A stretch of DNA of 64,000 nt from Pontibacter pamirensis (GTDB taxonomy: Bacteria > Bacteroidota > Bacteroidia > Cytophagales > Hymenobacteraceae): the NCBI RefSeq assembly GCF_010015475.1, contig NZ_SSNI01000016.1:1-64000 (forward strand), read 5' to 3'. Both the position numbers and the translations under genes were made by a program. This document shows positions 1-8,555 of this stretch, one piece after another (position 1 is the first letter of the stretch; every line of letters starts with the position of its first letter). The notes under the pieces are model-generated. The model was not told where the DNA came from and ran no database searches. It worked only from the letters and a program-made list of their open reading frames with translations.

Positions 1-12
1 CAATGTCCCATT

Positions 13-97
13 GCGAGTCAGTGAGTCTCTTGTATTGAGATTGCATAAGCTTTTGAGTTTGGTTACCCATTGCTTACGCACTGACTCGCTCTTTTTT
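13..97 (+). terminator. Long inverted repeat followed by a T-run
   Basis: Arms of 11 bases at 13-23 (GCGAGTCAGTG) and 79-89 are perfectly complementary and are followed by TC and six T at 92-97. The 55-base interior is long for a simple terminator and holds a smaller TCTC/GAGA stem. The octamer CCCATTGC occurs both just before the left arm and before the right arm. It could be the terminator of a gene left of the window, the 3' end of a small RNA, or the edge of a repeat element. Confidence 0.45.
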
Positions 98-108
98 GCT
101 AATCCTCT

Positions 109-123
109 AAATTTAAACATGCT
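109..123. repeat. Copy of a dispersed AAATTTAAACATGCT repeat
   Basis: The 15-mer AAATTTAAACATGCT also occurs at 11345-11359, and its near-exact inverse at 11201-11217. Here it sits alone, 44 bases before the methyltransferase, and is followed directly by a small hairpin (AAACGGA at 126-132, TCCGTTT at 138-144). Confidence 0.5.
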
Positions 124-166
124 CTAAACGGAATAACTCCGTTTTACAATAGCTAAGGTCAAATGA

Positions 167-889
167 ATGAGAAAATCTAATGTAGATTTATATGATCCAG
201 AATATGTCAGTGGTATGTTTGATAGGATGTCTAAAACGTACGGTTTTGCTAATCTTCTGACTTCATTCGGGTTTACATCAAGATGGAGAAGGCAATGCAT
301 AGGTGATTTGCCACCGATAAAAGAATCGGCAAAGGGTTTTGATTTGATGTCTGGAATGGGTGAAGCATGGACTGAAATCCAAAAACTGATAAACTCAAAA
401 GGTCAGATAATTGCGGTGGATATATCGGACGAGATGAATCGTAAGGCAGCCAAACACATAAAGAGATTAAAAAATAAAAATATTGAATTAAAACAGATTA
501 ATATTTTACAAAATAACATCCCTTCTGAGTCTGCTGATTTCGTTATCTCGACCTTTGGACTTAAAACATTCAATGATGAACAACAAGCAATACTTGCAAA
601 GGAAATTGCTAGGATTTTAAAACCAGGTGGTTCCTTCTCGCTCATCGAAATTTCAGAGCCGAAGGTCCTATTACTTAAGTGGATATATATGTTCTACCTG
701 AAAATAATTATTCCGTTGATTGGGAAAATGTTTTTGGGAAACTCGGAGGATTACAGGATGCTGGGAAAATATTGCGCAAGTTTCAAGAGTAGTAAACACT
801 TCCATGAGCGTTTAATTAGTGAGAGATTGAAGTCAAATTATAAGAATTACTTCTATGGTTGTGCCACAGGAGTTTATGGAATAAAATAA
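167..889 (+). CDS. Class I SAM-dependent methyltransferase, UbiE-like
   Basis: A 240-residue protein. The N-terminal stretch MFDRMSKTYGFANLLTSFGF resembles the opening of the UbiE/COQ5 quinone C-methyltransferases. A glycine-poor motif I follows (FDLMSGMGE, about residues 59-67), then the acidic ribose-binding loop AVDISDEM and the post-motif ILKPGGSFSLIEIS near residue 150. The substrate cannot be read from sequence; the canonical motif I (DxxGGTG) is altered to MSGMGE, so this may not be the menaquinone enzyme itself. The gene is visibly richer in A+T than its neighbours, stands alone, and lies beside repeat-like DNA, which fits acquisition by transfer. Confidence 0.72.
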   Translation: MRKSNVDLYDPEYVSGMFDRMSKTYGFANLLTSFGFTSRWRRQCIGDLPPIKESAKGFDLMSGMGEAWTEIQKLINSKGQIIAVDISDEMNRKAAKHIKRLKNKNIELKQINILQNNIPSESADFVISTFGLKTFNDEQQAILAKEIARILKPGGSFSLIEISEPKVLLLKWIYMFYLKIIIPLIGKMFLGNSEDYRMLGKYCASFKSSKHFHERLISERLKSNYKNYFYGCATGVYGIK

Positions 890-976
890 AAAATAGACCA
901 TAACGTAGGGTATAGGTAATAGCCACGCTACGCCACATACCTGAAGCATTATAACAGCAAAAGCATTTATCTACTC

Positions 977-1615
977 ATGTCTGAATTAACCAAGAAACTA
1001 CAGTTAAAGCGTGACTACAAATTGTTACTCCTAAATGCACCAGAAGCATTTGCCCAGGCTTTATCGGCGGAAGGATGTAACTATACACGAACGGCTCAGG
1101 CTCCTGCAGTAGGTACTTATGACGCGGTACTGCTGTTTGTGCAGCGCCAGGAAGAGTTAGAAAGCCTCGTCCCACAGGCTGTTGCCCTGCTGAAACCGGA
1201 AGCAATGCTCTGGATAGCTTATCCAAAGAAATCATCGGGAATAAAAACAGATCTAAACCGCGACAATGGCTGGGAAGCAATTGCGGCCTTAGGTTATTCC
1301 GGTGTAAGGCAGGTTGCCATTGATGAAACGTGGTCGGCCTTACGGTTCAGGCACCAGGCGGAGCGGAAAGAAGCTTCCAAGCTTGGAGTAGATATGCCCG
1401 GCATCGACAGGAAAACAAAAACAGTAACAGTACCCGAAGATATGCAGCAGGCACTGAAAGAGGCAGGCGTGCTGGAACAATTTAACCAGCTGGCGTTTAC
1501 GCACCGGAAAGAATATGTAGTGGCTGTGCTGGAGGCTAAAAGACCGGAAACAAAGGCCAAACGCATCAGCAAAGCAATTGAGCAAGTGGCAAGGAAGCCA
1601 AAGGAACAAGTATAG
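977..1615 (+). CDS. YdeI/OmpD-associated family protein with DUF3052-like N-terminus
   Basis: A 212-residue soluble protein with two parts. Residues 1 to about 125 look like a DUF3052-type alpha/beta domain (YDAVLLFVQ, LLKPEAMLWIAYPKKSSGIKTDL). The C-terminal part carries the YdeI/OmpD-associated signature FTHRKEYVVAVLEAKRPETK followed by RISKAIEQVA. Family members are linked in the literature to bacteriocin resistance, but no biochemical role is established. It is a single gene, and a strong hairpin follows the stop codon. Confidence 0.7.
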   Translation: MSELTKKLQLKRDYKLLLLNAPEAFAQALSAEGCNYTRTAQAPAVGTYDAVLLFVQRQEELESLVPQAVALLKPEAMLWIAYPKKSSGIKTDLNRDNGWEAIAALGYSGVRQVAIDETWSALRFRHQAERKEASKLGVDMPGIDRKTKTVTVPEDMQQALKEAGVLEQFNQLAFTHRKEYVVAVLEAKRPETKAKRISKAIEQVARKPKEQV

Positions 1616-1635
1616 CTACAGAGTGCTGTATATAA

Positions 1636-1670
1636 AAAAGGAGGCGCAGTATAAAGCTGCGCCTCCTTTT
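1636..1670. terminator. Bidirectional intrinsic terminator
   Basis: A perfect 14-bp stem (1636-1649 with 1657-1670) closes a 7-base loop. It ends in T-runs on both strands and lies between two convergent genes, so it probably serves both. Confidence 0.9.
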
Positions 1671-1690
1671 ACTTTTGTTCTGACTGGAGC

Positions 1691-2251
1691 TTACTGTATC
1701 ACAGCCGGGAAGCTAGCTTCTACATCAGTCTCGCCTACCGAAATACCGCTGTTTGCGGTTTTCAAATCAGGCTGGTGCTTTAGCGTAACGCGTAGTGTAC
1801 CTGTACTTGCTGCGCCAGTTGTGATGGTGGCCTCCAAACCAATAGGAAGGTTATTGCTGTCCATATCTGTTTTATCAACCGTAACGTTCAGGCCGCCCAA
1901 TGCTTCATAAAACACCTCATGCTCATCCCCTTCTTCTTCTATCTCCGCTGTAATATCCTCGGACGGCGTCTGGCTGTCGTCTGAGAAAGTAAGAGTGGCA
2001 TTGTACACGGTGTTAGGCGCCAGGTTTAGCGTCTGGATTGTAGCATCAACACCGCCTGGCCCATCCGGGTCGCTGAAGATAGCGCTTACATTCTGCCCCT
2101 TTCCTTCAGGCACAAGGTTGATGGTAACAGTCGTGATCAGCTCACCTTCTTCAACTGGTGGTGTTGGATCATCATCCTCGCAGGACGTGGAAGCGAACAG
2201 CAAAGATCCCATCATAAAAGCAATCAGGTAAGGTCTAAATAGATTTTTCAT
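1691..2251 (-). CDS. Lipoprotein of a putative zinc-uptake cassette
   Basis: A 186-residue protein with a lipoprotein signal peptide (FMMGSLLFASTSCEDDD; lipidated Cys near residue 24). The mature part is acidic and beta-rich, with no cysteines, and contains the Asp/Glu-rich stretches SCEDDDPTPP and EIEEEGDEHEVF. It lies 70 bases downstream of the TonB-dependent receptor gene on the same strand and is probably co-transcribed. Similar proteins follow ZnuD-like receptors in other Bacteroidota, which suggests a surface or periplasmic metal-binding accessory. The function is inferred from context only. Confidence 0.6.
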   Translation of the reverse strand: MKNLFRPYLIAFMMGSLLFASTSCEDDDPTPPVEEGELITTVTINLVPEGKGQNVSAIFSDPDGPGGVDATIQTLNLAPNTVYNATLTFSDDSQTPSEDITAEIEEEGDEHEVFYEALGGLNVTVDKTDMDSNNLPIGLEATITTGAASTGTLRVTLKHQPDLKTANSGISVGETDVEASFPAVIQ

Positions 2252-2287
2252 AAGTAAAAGTATTTTTGAAAAAGTTAATTTACATGA

Positions 2288-2310
2288 TACATCAGCACAA
2301 TGCTGATGTA
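2288..2310. promoter_or_regulatory. Perfect 10-bp inverted repeat between receptor and lipoprotein genes
   Basis: TACATCAGCA, three bases, TGCTGATGTA. It lies in the 70-base gap after the receptor stop codon. No T-run follows it on the minus strand, so it is not a classic terminator. It could be an operator for the lipoprotein gene or an mRNA-stabilising hairpin. Its centre shares CATTGTG with the sequence upstream of the cassette near 5260. Confidence 0.5.
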
Positions 2311-2321
2311 AAAAATTTAAT

Positions 2322-4736
2322 TTAAGTTTTGCTAAAATCTAAGGGCACTTTAATCCGGAACATGAGCAGGCGGCCCACTTCATCAGCAAAATACCGGAAG
2401 CGGTTCAGGTAATCGCGGTACGTGGTGTTCAGCAGGTTGTTACCCGTGATGCCTATCTCCACCGGTTGCTTCCCGAAATACACTGTAGCCCCTGCCGCTG
2501 CCTGCATTAAAAAATAGGCGTCAGGTGCAGGGGCAAAATCCTCATCCGTTTTCTCCGGCACACGCGTCTGTTCTGCCACATAGGTACCTCCTAAGGAGAC
2601 ATAGATGTCTGAAAAGCGTTTCCCATTGCCTGACTGACCAAACTCATAGCGCAGGCTGTTATCAAACCTGTCTGCCGGAATGTTGATGAGATAATCATCT
2701 GCCACTGTGTTTCTGGCACGCACAATAGCTGTTTTAGAATCTATCACTAGGTTCGGAAGCAGGTTGTACTCCAGACTTAAATCTACTCCACTAAAGGTGG
2801 CATCCGTCTGCCTGTACCGGAAAGCCGGAAAAGCCCCCCGTATAGTGAGCACAGGGTTGGCAAGCGGTGCCTGGTAAATATAATTGTTGATAAAGTTGTG
2901 GTAGAGACTCAGCTGACCGTTAAGGCGCGTGTTGCCGAAATAATTTACAGATGCCTCAAAGTTATACGCCTGCTCCGAACCCAACTCCGGATCACCTACC
3001 TCGTAAGTGGCAGCACTGTGGTGCACGCCATCACTGAATAGCTCATTTACACTAGGTGCCCGCCAGGCAGAAGTGGCACTCAGGCCAAAGGTAAGGTGAT
3101 AGCCCACATCATACAATGCACCCAAGGTACCCGATACGTTGTTAAAATCATACTCAGGCTTTAACAGCTCTCTACTTGATGAGAACCGCTTTACCTGCAA
3201 ATACTTGTAATCGTATCGGAGACCAGCTTCCAACTGCAGCCTGTCCTTCCGCCACTTCTCAATGACAAAAGCGCCGGCTGTTATACCGGTATAGTAAGGC
3301 AGAAAGTCGCTGTACTTATAGGTGTTCTGCTGATAAATGGTGCTCACACCCACTGACCCAGTGAAGTTGCCCAGCGGCCGGTGTTCCCAGATAGCCTCTG
3401 TGGTATGCGTGTTCAGGTTAAGGTAGAGTGCCGGGTTTCCGGTTGCGGGGCCATGCACATCATACTCCTCCCGCCTGTTGCGTTGCAAACCATATACAAA
3501 CTCCAGCCTGCCTGCCTCGCCGGTTTGCAGGTATGCCTTTGCCTTTAGCAGGTCATGCTGCACGTTCTGGTAAGGCCGATCTATCTCGTAGGTAAAATCC
3601 ACGTTTTCGGCTCCGGCTGGTCTGCCACGCTCAATCGCATAGTTCAGGTCTGTCAGGTTACCGATATGGGAGGCCTGCAGGATGCCCAGCTTCGTGTTGA
3701 ACTGGCTGTAAAACAGCTCTCCGCCAAACTTCTCTTTCTGGTAACCAAGTGCCGCCGAGAAGTTCTGCTCCTCAAAGCCTGTGTTGTCCAGGTAATAATT
3801 TGGCGTGCGGGTGTTTCCTGCTTTCTTATAGGTACCCTGCAGCCGCCAGCTTAGCGGCGGAATACCGGCAAAGTTACCTTCTGCGGTAGCTGATGCGGCC
3901 ATCTGGCGGTTGTTCGTGCTGCCCAACAGGTTTACCTCCCCGCCTACACCTGGTGTAGTCGGCAGTGCCCGCGGCTCCACAATCACCACGCCCCCGATGG
4001 CATCCGCTCCATAGCGCACACCGGCAGCTCCTTTTATCACCTTCATTTCGCTAGCCACAAAGGGGTCTATCTCGGGGGCATGTTCCGAGCCCCACTGCTG
4101 GCCCTCCTGTCGCACCCCGTTGTTGAGCAGCAGCACGCGGTTGCTGTGCATGCCATGTATCACGGGCTTGGAAATAGTAGGCCCGGTCTGTATGGTGGTA
4201 ACACCTGCAATACCCTTCAGCGACCCAGCCAGCGACAACCCCCGCGTTTCCGCTAGTTCCCGCCCCGCTAGTGTATACGACGACTGCGCCTGCTCCTGCA
4301 GATGAGCACCCGTTACCTCCACCGTGCCCAGTGTTCTGGCAGCTGTGTGCAGTTGCAGGTCTCTGACAGAGGAACCTGTCAGCCGGATAGTAAAGCTCTC
4401 CGGCTCATAACCCACATAAGTTACCTGCAAAGTATAGGTGCCCTGGCACAGGTGGTGGAAATGGTAGTTCCCATACGCATCAGCTGCGGAGGCCTGGTGC
4501 AGCTTTGGAATGGACACGGTGGCACCCACAAGCGTAGCACGGGAGTCGTGGTCCAGCACTTTGCCTGATAAGGTAAGGCCACAGTCCTGCTCCTCACCTG
4601 TTTCCAAATCAGGAGGAGGTAACAGCTGCGCCAGTGCCGGCTGCACCTGCATCGCCAGAAAAAGAAGTATCAGCAAAAAAATATGCTGAAAGTATTTTAA
4701 AAAGAACACGGCTAAGGTTTTAGCAATAATCGGCAA
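2322..4736 (-). CDS. TonB-dependent outer-membrane receptor, ZnuD-like
   Basis: An 804-residue outer-membrane transporter. A signal sequence (hydrophobic residues about 12-36) is followed by a carboxypeptidase-regulatory-like domain (SGKVLDHDSRATLVGATVSI), a plug domain (about residues 150-255, with VTGAHLQE, GLSLAGSLKGIAG, GVRYGADAIGGVV) and a beta-barrel. The plug segment QQWGSEHAPEIDPF, rich in His and acidic residues, resembles receptors of the zinc-uptake (ZnuD) group. TonB/ExbB/ExbD are not in this window. The start codon at 4736 is TTG; an internal GTG about nine codons in is an alternative. The upstream His-rich gene and downstream lipoprotein gene complete a three-gene cassette. Zinc as substrate is an inference. 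Confidence 0.82.
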   Translation of the reverse strand: MPIIAKTLAVFFLKYFQHIFLLILLFLAMQVQPALAQLLPPPDLETGEEQDCGLTLSGKVLDHDSRATLVGATVSIPKLHQASAADAYGNYHFHHLCQGTYTLQVTYVGYEPESFTIRLTGSSVRDLQLHTAARTLGTVEVTGAHLQEQAQSSYTLAGRELAETRGLSLAGSLKGIAGVTTIQTGPTISKPVIHGMHSNRVLLLNNGVRQEGQQWGSEHAPEIDPFVASEMKVIKGAAGVRYGADAIGGVVIVEPRALPTTPGVGGEVNLLGSTNNRQMAASATAEGNFAGIPPLSWRLQGTYKKAGNTRTPNYYLDNTGFEEQNFSAALGYQKEKFGGELFYSQFNTKLGILQASHIGNLTDLNYAIERGRPAGAENVDFTYEIDRPYQNVQHDLLKAKAYLQTGEAGRLEFVYGLQRNRREEYDVHGPATGNPALYLNLNTHTTEAIWEHRPLGNFTGSVGVSTIYQQNTYKYSDFLPYYTGITAGAFVIEKWRKDRLQLEAGLRYDYKYLQVKRFSSSRELLKPEYDFNNVSGTLGALYDVGYHLTFGLSATSAWRAPSVNELFSDGVHHSAATYEVGDPELGSEQAYNFEASVNYFGNTRLNGQLSLYHNFINNYIYQAPLANPVLTIRGAFPAFRYRQTDATFSGVDLSLEYNLLPNLVIDSKTAIVRARNTVADDYLINIPADRFDNSLRYEFGQSGNGKRFSDIYVSLGGTYVAEQTRVPEKTDEDFAPAPDAYFLMQAAAGATVYFGKQPVEIGITGNNLLNTTYRDYLNRFRYFADEVGRLLMFRIKVPLDFSKT

Positions 4737-4896
4737 AGGCTATTGTAGCTTCTGCCAAACCCCGTAGAGGCGTCCTTCAGCAAATGATGCTGGCGAGCCA
4801 ATGGGGCTATTGTAATAATTAAAGTATACCCGCACCTGCTCAGAAAACCATGTACAGACATGAATATAATCAGGTAAAACGGGTAAGGAGCTAAAA

Positions 4897-5220
4897 CTAA
4901 GCCGAAGGTGGGCCGCGAAGAAAAGTAGAAGTGTGGGTTGCGCTGTGCCATGTGCCGGTATAACGCACGGCATAGGTAGCGCGATGTATAATAGGTTTTA
5001 AAACAAAGGGAGGAAAGCTGCCCTGATAAGGCTTGCCAAACATATCCTCTACGGAACAATGCTTGTGCTTCAGGCCAACCTGCGCTTCGTGCATATCCGT
5101 GTGGTCGGTATGCACGGTATGGGTATGCGGATGCAAATCCAGCAAAAGGGCATCCGGTACCATGGCCCTGCAGAAAAGCAGGAGCAAGAACAGGGCGATA
5201 TATTTCAGGAAGGACTGCAC
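4897..5220 (-). CDS. Small His-rich secreted protein of the zinc cassette
   Basis: A 107-residue protein starting at GTG. It has an N-terminal hydrophobic segment (KYIALFLLLLFCRAMV), then a metal-ligand-rich stretch HPHTHTVHTDHTDMHEAQ and LKHKHCSVEDMFGKPYQ, and it ends FLRGPPSA. I recall small proteins of this architecture, ending in RGPP, preceding ZnuD-like receptors in Bacteroidota. It may bind zinc in the periplasm or act as a metal sensor. The next gene starts 160 bases downstream, and nothing codable is seen in that gap. Confidence 0.6.
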   Translation of the reverse strand: MQSFLKYIALFLLLLFCRAMVPDALLLDLHPHTHTVHTDHTDMHEAQVGLKHKHCSVEDMFGKPYQGSFPPFVLKPIIHRATYAVRYTGTWHSATHTSTFLRGPPSA

Positions 5221-5235
5221 CTTTTATATAGGAAC

Positions 5236-5279
5236 CTCAGCAAATGTACAATTAATTCCACAATGTTGCATTTGTATAA
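5236..5279 (-). promoter_or_regulatory. Candidate operator/promoter region of the zinc cassette
   Basis: Upstream of the His-rich gene the DNA carries CAAATG and CATTTG half-sites in inverted orientation about 22 bases apart, a TGTACA palindrome, and TGCAACATTGTGGAA on the minus strand. The CATTGTG core recurs in the inverted repeat at 2288-2310. A metal-responsive Fur-family regulator such as Zur would be the natural candidate. No known consensus is matched convincingly. Confidence 0.3.
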
Positions 5280-5497
5280 AGCTGACGCTGCGTTTTCGAC
5301 TCTTCTTCTACTACAGATACCGCCGGAATGTTCCTTAATGCAAATTTTTCAGGACCAGTCTTGTCAATTTATATACGCTTTTCTGACAACCTGTCACAAA
5401 AGCAGTGCCGCCGCCGCTCTGGAACAGGATTTGAAAGCTATTGGCAAATCACCCTGTCGGTTAAAAAGAATTTTCAAAAAACATATATAGTAGCAAC

Positions 5498-7324
5498 ATG
5501 GAAGAAAGAGGTAATATTTCGATTCACACCGAGAATATTTTCCCCATCATCAAGAAGTTTTTATACTCTGACCACGAGATTTTCCTGCGTGAGTTAGTGA
5601 GCAACGCTGTAGATGCCACACAGAAAGTGAAGCGTCTGGCAGCTGTTGGCGAGTATAAAGGCGACCTGGGCGAACTGAAGGTAAAGGTAGCGGTAAACAA
5701 AGACGACCGCACCATCACGATATCAGATAACGGTATCGGTATGACGGCGGAGGAAATCAAGAAGTACATCAACCAAATTGCGTTTTCAGGCGCTTCTGAG
5801 TTTGTAGAGCGCTTCAAAGACTCCGATGGAGACAAAGACCAAATAATCGGTCAGTTCGGTTTAGGCTTCTACTCTGCCTTTATGGTGGCCGACCGTGTAG
5901 ACATCGTGACCAAATCATACCAGGAAGGCGCAGAACCCGCCCGCTGGACCTGCGATGGTAGCACAGAGTTTGCTATCACAGATGCTCAGAAAGAAGACCG
6001 TGGCTCTGATGTGATTCTGCACGTTGCCCCAGATTCTGACGAGTTCCTGGAAACAGCGCGCATCCGCAACATCCTCGACAAGTACTGCAAGTTCCTGCCT
6101 GTGCCGATTGAGTTTGAGGGAGAGGTGATTAACAACCCGAACCCAATCTGGACAAAGCAGCCTGCTGACCTGACAGACGAGGACTACAAGAACTTCTACA
6201 AAGAACTGTACCCGTTCTCGGAGCCACCACTGTTCTGGATTCACCTGAACGTGGACTATCCGTTTAACCTGACAGGTATCCTGTACTTCCCTAAAATTAA
6301 GAACGATTTTGAGCTGCAGCGAAACAAGATTCAGCTGTACTCCCGCCAGGTGTTTATTACTGATGAGGTGAAAGACGTGGTACCGGAGTTCCTGATGCTG
6401 CTGCACGGTATCATCGACTCGCCGGACATTCCGCTGAACGTGAGCCGCTCTTTCCTGCAGGCTGATTCCAGCGTAAAGAAAATCAACACCTACATCACTA
6501 AAAAGGTAGCTGATAAGCTGAACGACATCTTCAAGAAAGACCGCGAGACGTTCGAGAAGACTTGGAACGACATCAACGTGTTCGTGAAGTATGGCATGCT
6601 CTCTGACGATAAATTCTATGAGAAAGCCAAAGACTTCGTGCTGCTGCAGAACACCGAAGGCAAGTACTATACTATAGAGGATTATAAAGCATTAGTGCAG
6701 GCCAACCAGACAAACAAAAGCGAGCAACTGGTATTCTTGTACACCACAGATGCCGACAAGCAGCATGCATTTATCGAGGCGGCTCAAAACCGCGGCTACG
6801 ACGTGCTGAAGCTGGATTCTGTGATTGACAGCCACTTTATTGGTATGCTGGAGCAGAAGCTGGAGAAAACCACCCTGAAGCGCGTGGACTCTGAAACCAT
6901 CGACAAGTTAGTTGAGCGCGACGAGGCGAAGGAGAGTGTGCTGAACGACCAGGAGAAGGAAGACCTGAAAGCGGCTTACGAGCAGGCTATCAATAACCAG
7001 CACATGCACGTAGAAGTGGCTGCTTTGGCTCCGGACGATGCCCCGGTGGTGATTACGATGCCCGAGTTTATGCGCCGCATGAAGGACATGAACAAGACCG
7101 GTGGTGGCGGCATGATGTTCATGGGTGATATGCCAGATACCTATAACGTGACCATCAACGCGAACCACCCGCTGAACCAGCGCGTGCTGAGCTCTGAAGG
7201 CGACAACAAGTCTGCTGTTGCCCGTCAGGCGTTTGACCTGGCGCTGCTGTCGCAGAACATGCTGTCTGGCGCTGCCCTTACCACTTTCGTGAAACGCAGC
7301 TTTGAGCTGATGACGAAAGAATAG
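5498..7324 (+). CDS. htpG: Molecular chaperone HtpG (bacterial Hsp90)
   Basis: A 608-residue cytosolic ATP-dependent chaperone, close to the usual length. The N-terminal GHKL ATPase motifs are intact: ELVSNAVDA (about residue 31), DNGIGM (about 78) and GQFGLGFYSAFMVADRV (about 119). The middle domain carries LYSRQVFITDEVKDVVPEFL and LNVSRSFLQ, and a C-terminal dimerisation domain follows. It is a single gene; the roughly 280 bases before it hold no recognisable gene, and a strong terminator follows. Confidence 0.97.
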   Translation: MEERGNISIHTENIFPIIKKFLYSDHEIFLRELVSNAVDATQKVKRLAAVGEYKGDLGELKVKVAVNKDDRTITISDNGIGMTAEEIKKYINQIAFSGASEFVERFKDSDGDKDQIIGQFGLGFYSAFMVADRVDIVTKSYQEGAEPARWTCDGSTEFAITDAQKEDRGSDVILHVAPDSDEFLETARIRNILDKYCKFLPVPIEFEGEVINNPNPIWTKQPADLTDEDYKNFYKELYPFSEPPLFWIHLNVDYPFNLTGILYFPKIKNDFELQRNKIQLYSRQVFITDEVKDVVPEFLMLLHGIIDSPDIPLNVSRSFLQADSSVKKINTYITKKVADKLNDIFKKDRETFEKTWNDINVFVKYGMLSDDKFYEKAKDFVLLQNTEGKYYTIEDYKALVQANQTNKSEQLVFLYTTDADKQHAFIEAAQNRGYDVLKLDSVIDSHFIGMLEQKLEKTTLKRVDSETIDKLVERDEAKESVLNDQEKEDLKAAYEQAINNQHMHVEVAALAPDDAPVVITMPEFMRRMKDMNKTGGGGMMFMGDMPDTYNVTINANHPLNQRVLSSEGDNKSAVARQAFDLALLSQNMLSGAALTTFVKRSFELMTKE

Positions 7325-7361
7325 AAAAAACTTTACAAATCAATATTATACCAAACAGTTT

Positions 7362-7394
7362 AAGGCAGTGCCCACAGGGTGCTGCCTTTTTTGC
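7362..7394 (+). terminator. Intrinsic terminator of htpG
   Basis: A 12-bp stem with two G-U pairs (7362-7373 with 7377-7388), loop ACA, then a T-run. It starts 38 bases after the htpG stop. Confidence 0.9.
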
Positions 7395-7631
7395 TTTTAC
7401 CGCTCCTCCTCATGAAACTAACCTGCCACAGGTAAAGTTATAGGGACAGTTTGCGTATTGGTGCTTATATGATTTATGTTCATCTTTACGTTTAGAATCT
7501 GATTGTTTATTGCTGGGATGATGGTTAAATGGCTTAATTGTTAAATTGTTGAACAACAAGAGAAACATAGCGGAACCATCCATTTTATATTCTAACAATT
7601 AGGTATTCAAATTCTTTATTCGATATTAATA

Positions 7632-8555
7632 ATGAGGCATTTTCTTCTTCTGGCGTTGACTTTTGTAGCAGGCTTAGGGTTGTTCACCTTGGGCGGTTGC
7701 GGCCAACCTAAGTGGAACAGCGATTATCACCTGGACCAGGCACGCTTGAAAGGAGGCACCAAAGCCGATGTTCTTGCCTCCGGAGACACTATAAACCCTG
7801 ATGTGGAAGTGCGGAAGGCGCTGGAAAAGGAGGAGGTAGAGGGAGAAAAAAAGCGAAAGAAGAAGAAGCAAAGCAAACGTTATTTCCTGGGCTATAAGGT
7901 AAAGCGCGGATTTATCAAGACAGGGCGCAGTTCCCGCCAGACCTTAGAAACTTTCAGCTACCTTCCTGAGAAAGAGGAACTCAATCCGTATGCCCCTCTT
8001 AAATACCTGTATGACACCAAAAAGCGCAAGCTATACCGCACCAGCAACAACGAAGTAGACCAAGCACGTTATAAGGTGCTGCACGGCCCTTACGTAAAGA
8101 AGATTGACGGGCAAACAGTAGAGGAAGGTTATTTTTATATAGGCACCAAGCACCTGCGCTGGGAGAAATACAGACCTGACGAGGAAGGCACCCTAGTTGG
8201 AAAGGACCACTACGAGAAAGGTTTTGTACGCGATGCGGTGGTTACTTACTATGACGGTGCTCAAAAGCAGATTAAAGAGGTGGTACCTTATGTATATGGC
8301 GAAGTACAGGGCACATACTACCGCTTCTATGAAAACGGGCAGGTGCAGTGGTCGGGGCAGTATGAGAAAGGCCACAAAGTAGGCACCTGGATTCATTATT
8401 ATGACTTCCGCGGCCGGCGCCATCATGAGTACCAGTATCCTAAAACTGGGTATGACGAGCGCTTTGAACCTTATTTAGTAAAGGAATACGACCGGCACGG
8501 AACGCTTATTTATGAGAAAGATAAGCTAGACAAGCGCTCGCAGGCAAAGCGTTAG
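7632..8555 (+). CDS. Lipoprotein with YwqK/MORN-like repeats
   Basis: A 307-residue predicted lipoprotein. The signal FVAGLGLFTLGGCGQ places the lipidated Cys near residue 23. A very basic segment follows (EKKRKKKKQSKRY, about residues 73-85), then repeated beta-hairpin units of the YwqK/MORN type in the C-terminal half (TYYDGAQKQIKEVVPYV, YYRFYENGQVQWSGQYEKGHKVGTWIHY). These repeats are often annotated as YwqK-family antitoxin, but no toxin gene is adjacent and the protein appears surface- or periplasm-anchored. The last four bases overlap the stop codon of the convergent YraN-type gene. Confidence 0.68.
   Translation: MRHFLLLALTFVAGLGLFTLGGCGQPKWNSDYHLDQARLKGGTKADVLASGDTINPDVEVRKALEKEEVEGEKKRKKKKQSKRYFLGYKVKRGFIKTGRSSRQTLETFSYLPEKEELNPYAPLKYLYDTKKRKLYRTSNNEVDQARYKVLHGPYVKKIDGQTVEEGYFYIGTKHLRWEKYRPDEEGTLVGKDHYEKGFVRDAVVTYYDGAQKQIKEVVPYVYGEVQGTYYRFYENGQVQWSGQYEKGHKVGTWIHYYDFRGRRHHEYQYPKTGYDERFEPYLVKEYDRHGTLIYEKDKLDKRSQAKR

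Noticed and set aside
7500-7600. A+T-rich stretch with repeated TTAAATTGTT as a promoter or repeat array
   Set aside because: The repeats are short and irregular, and no clear -33/-7 pair was found.
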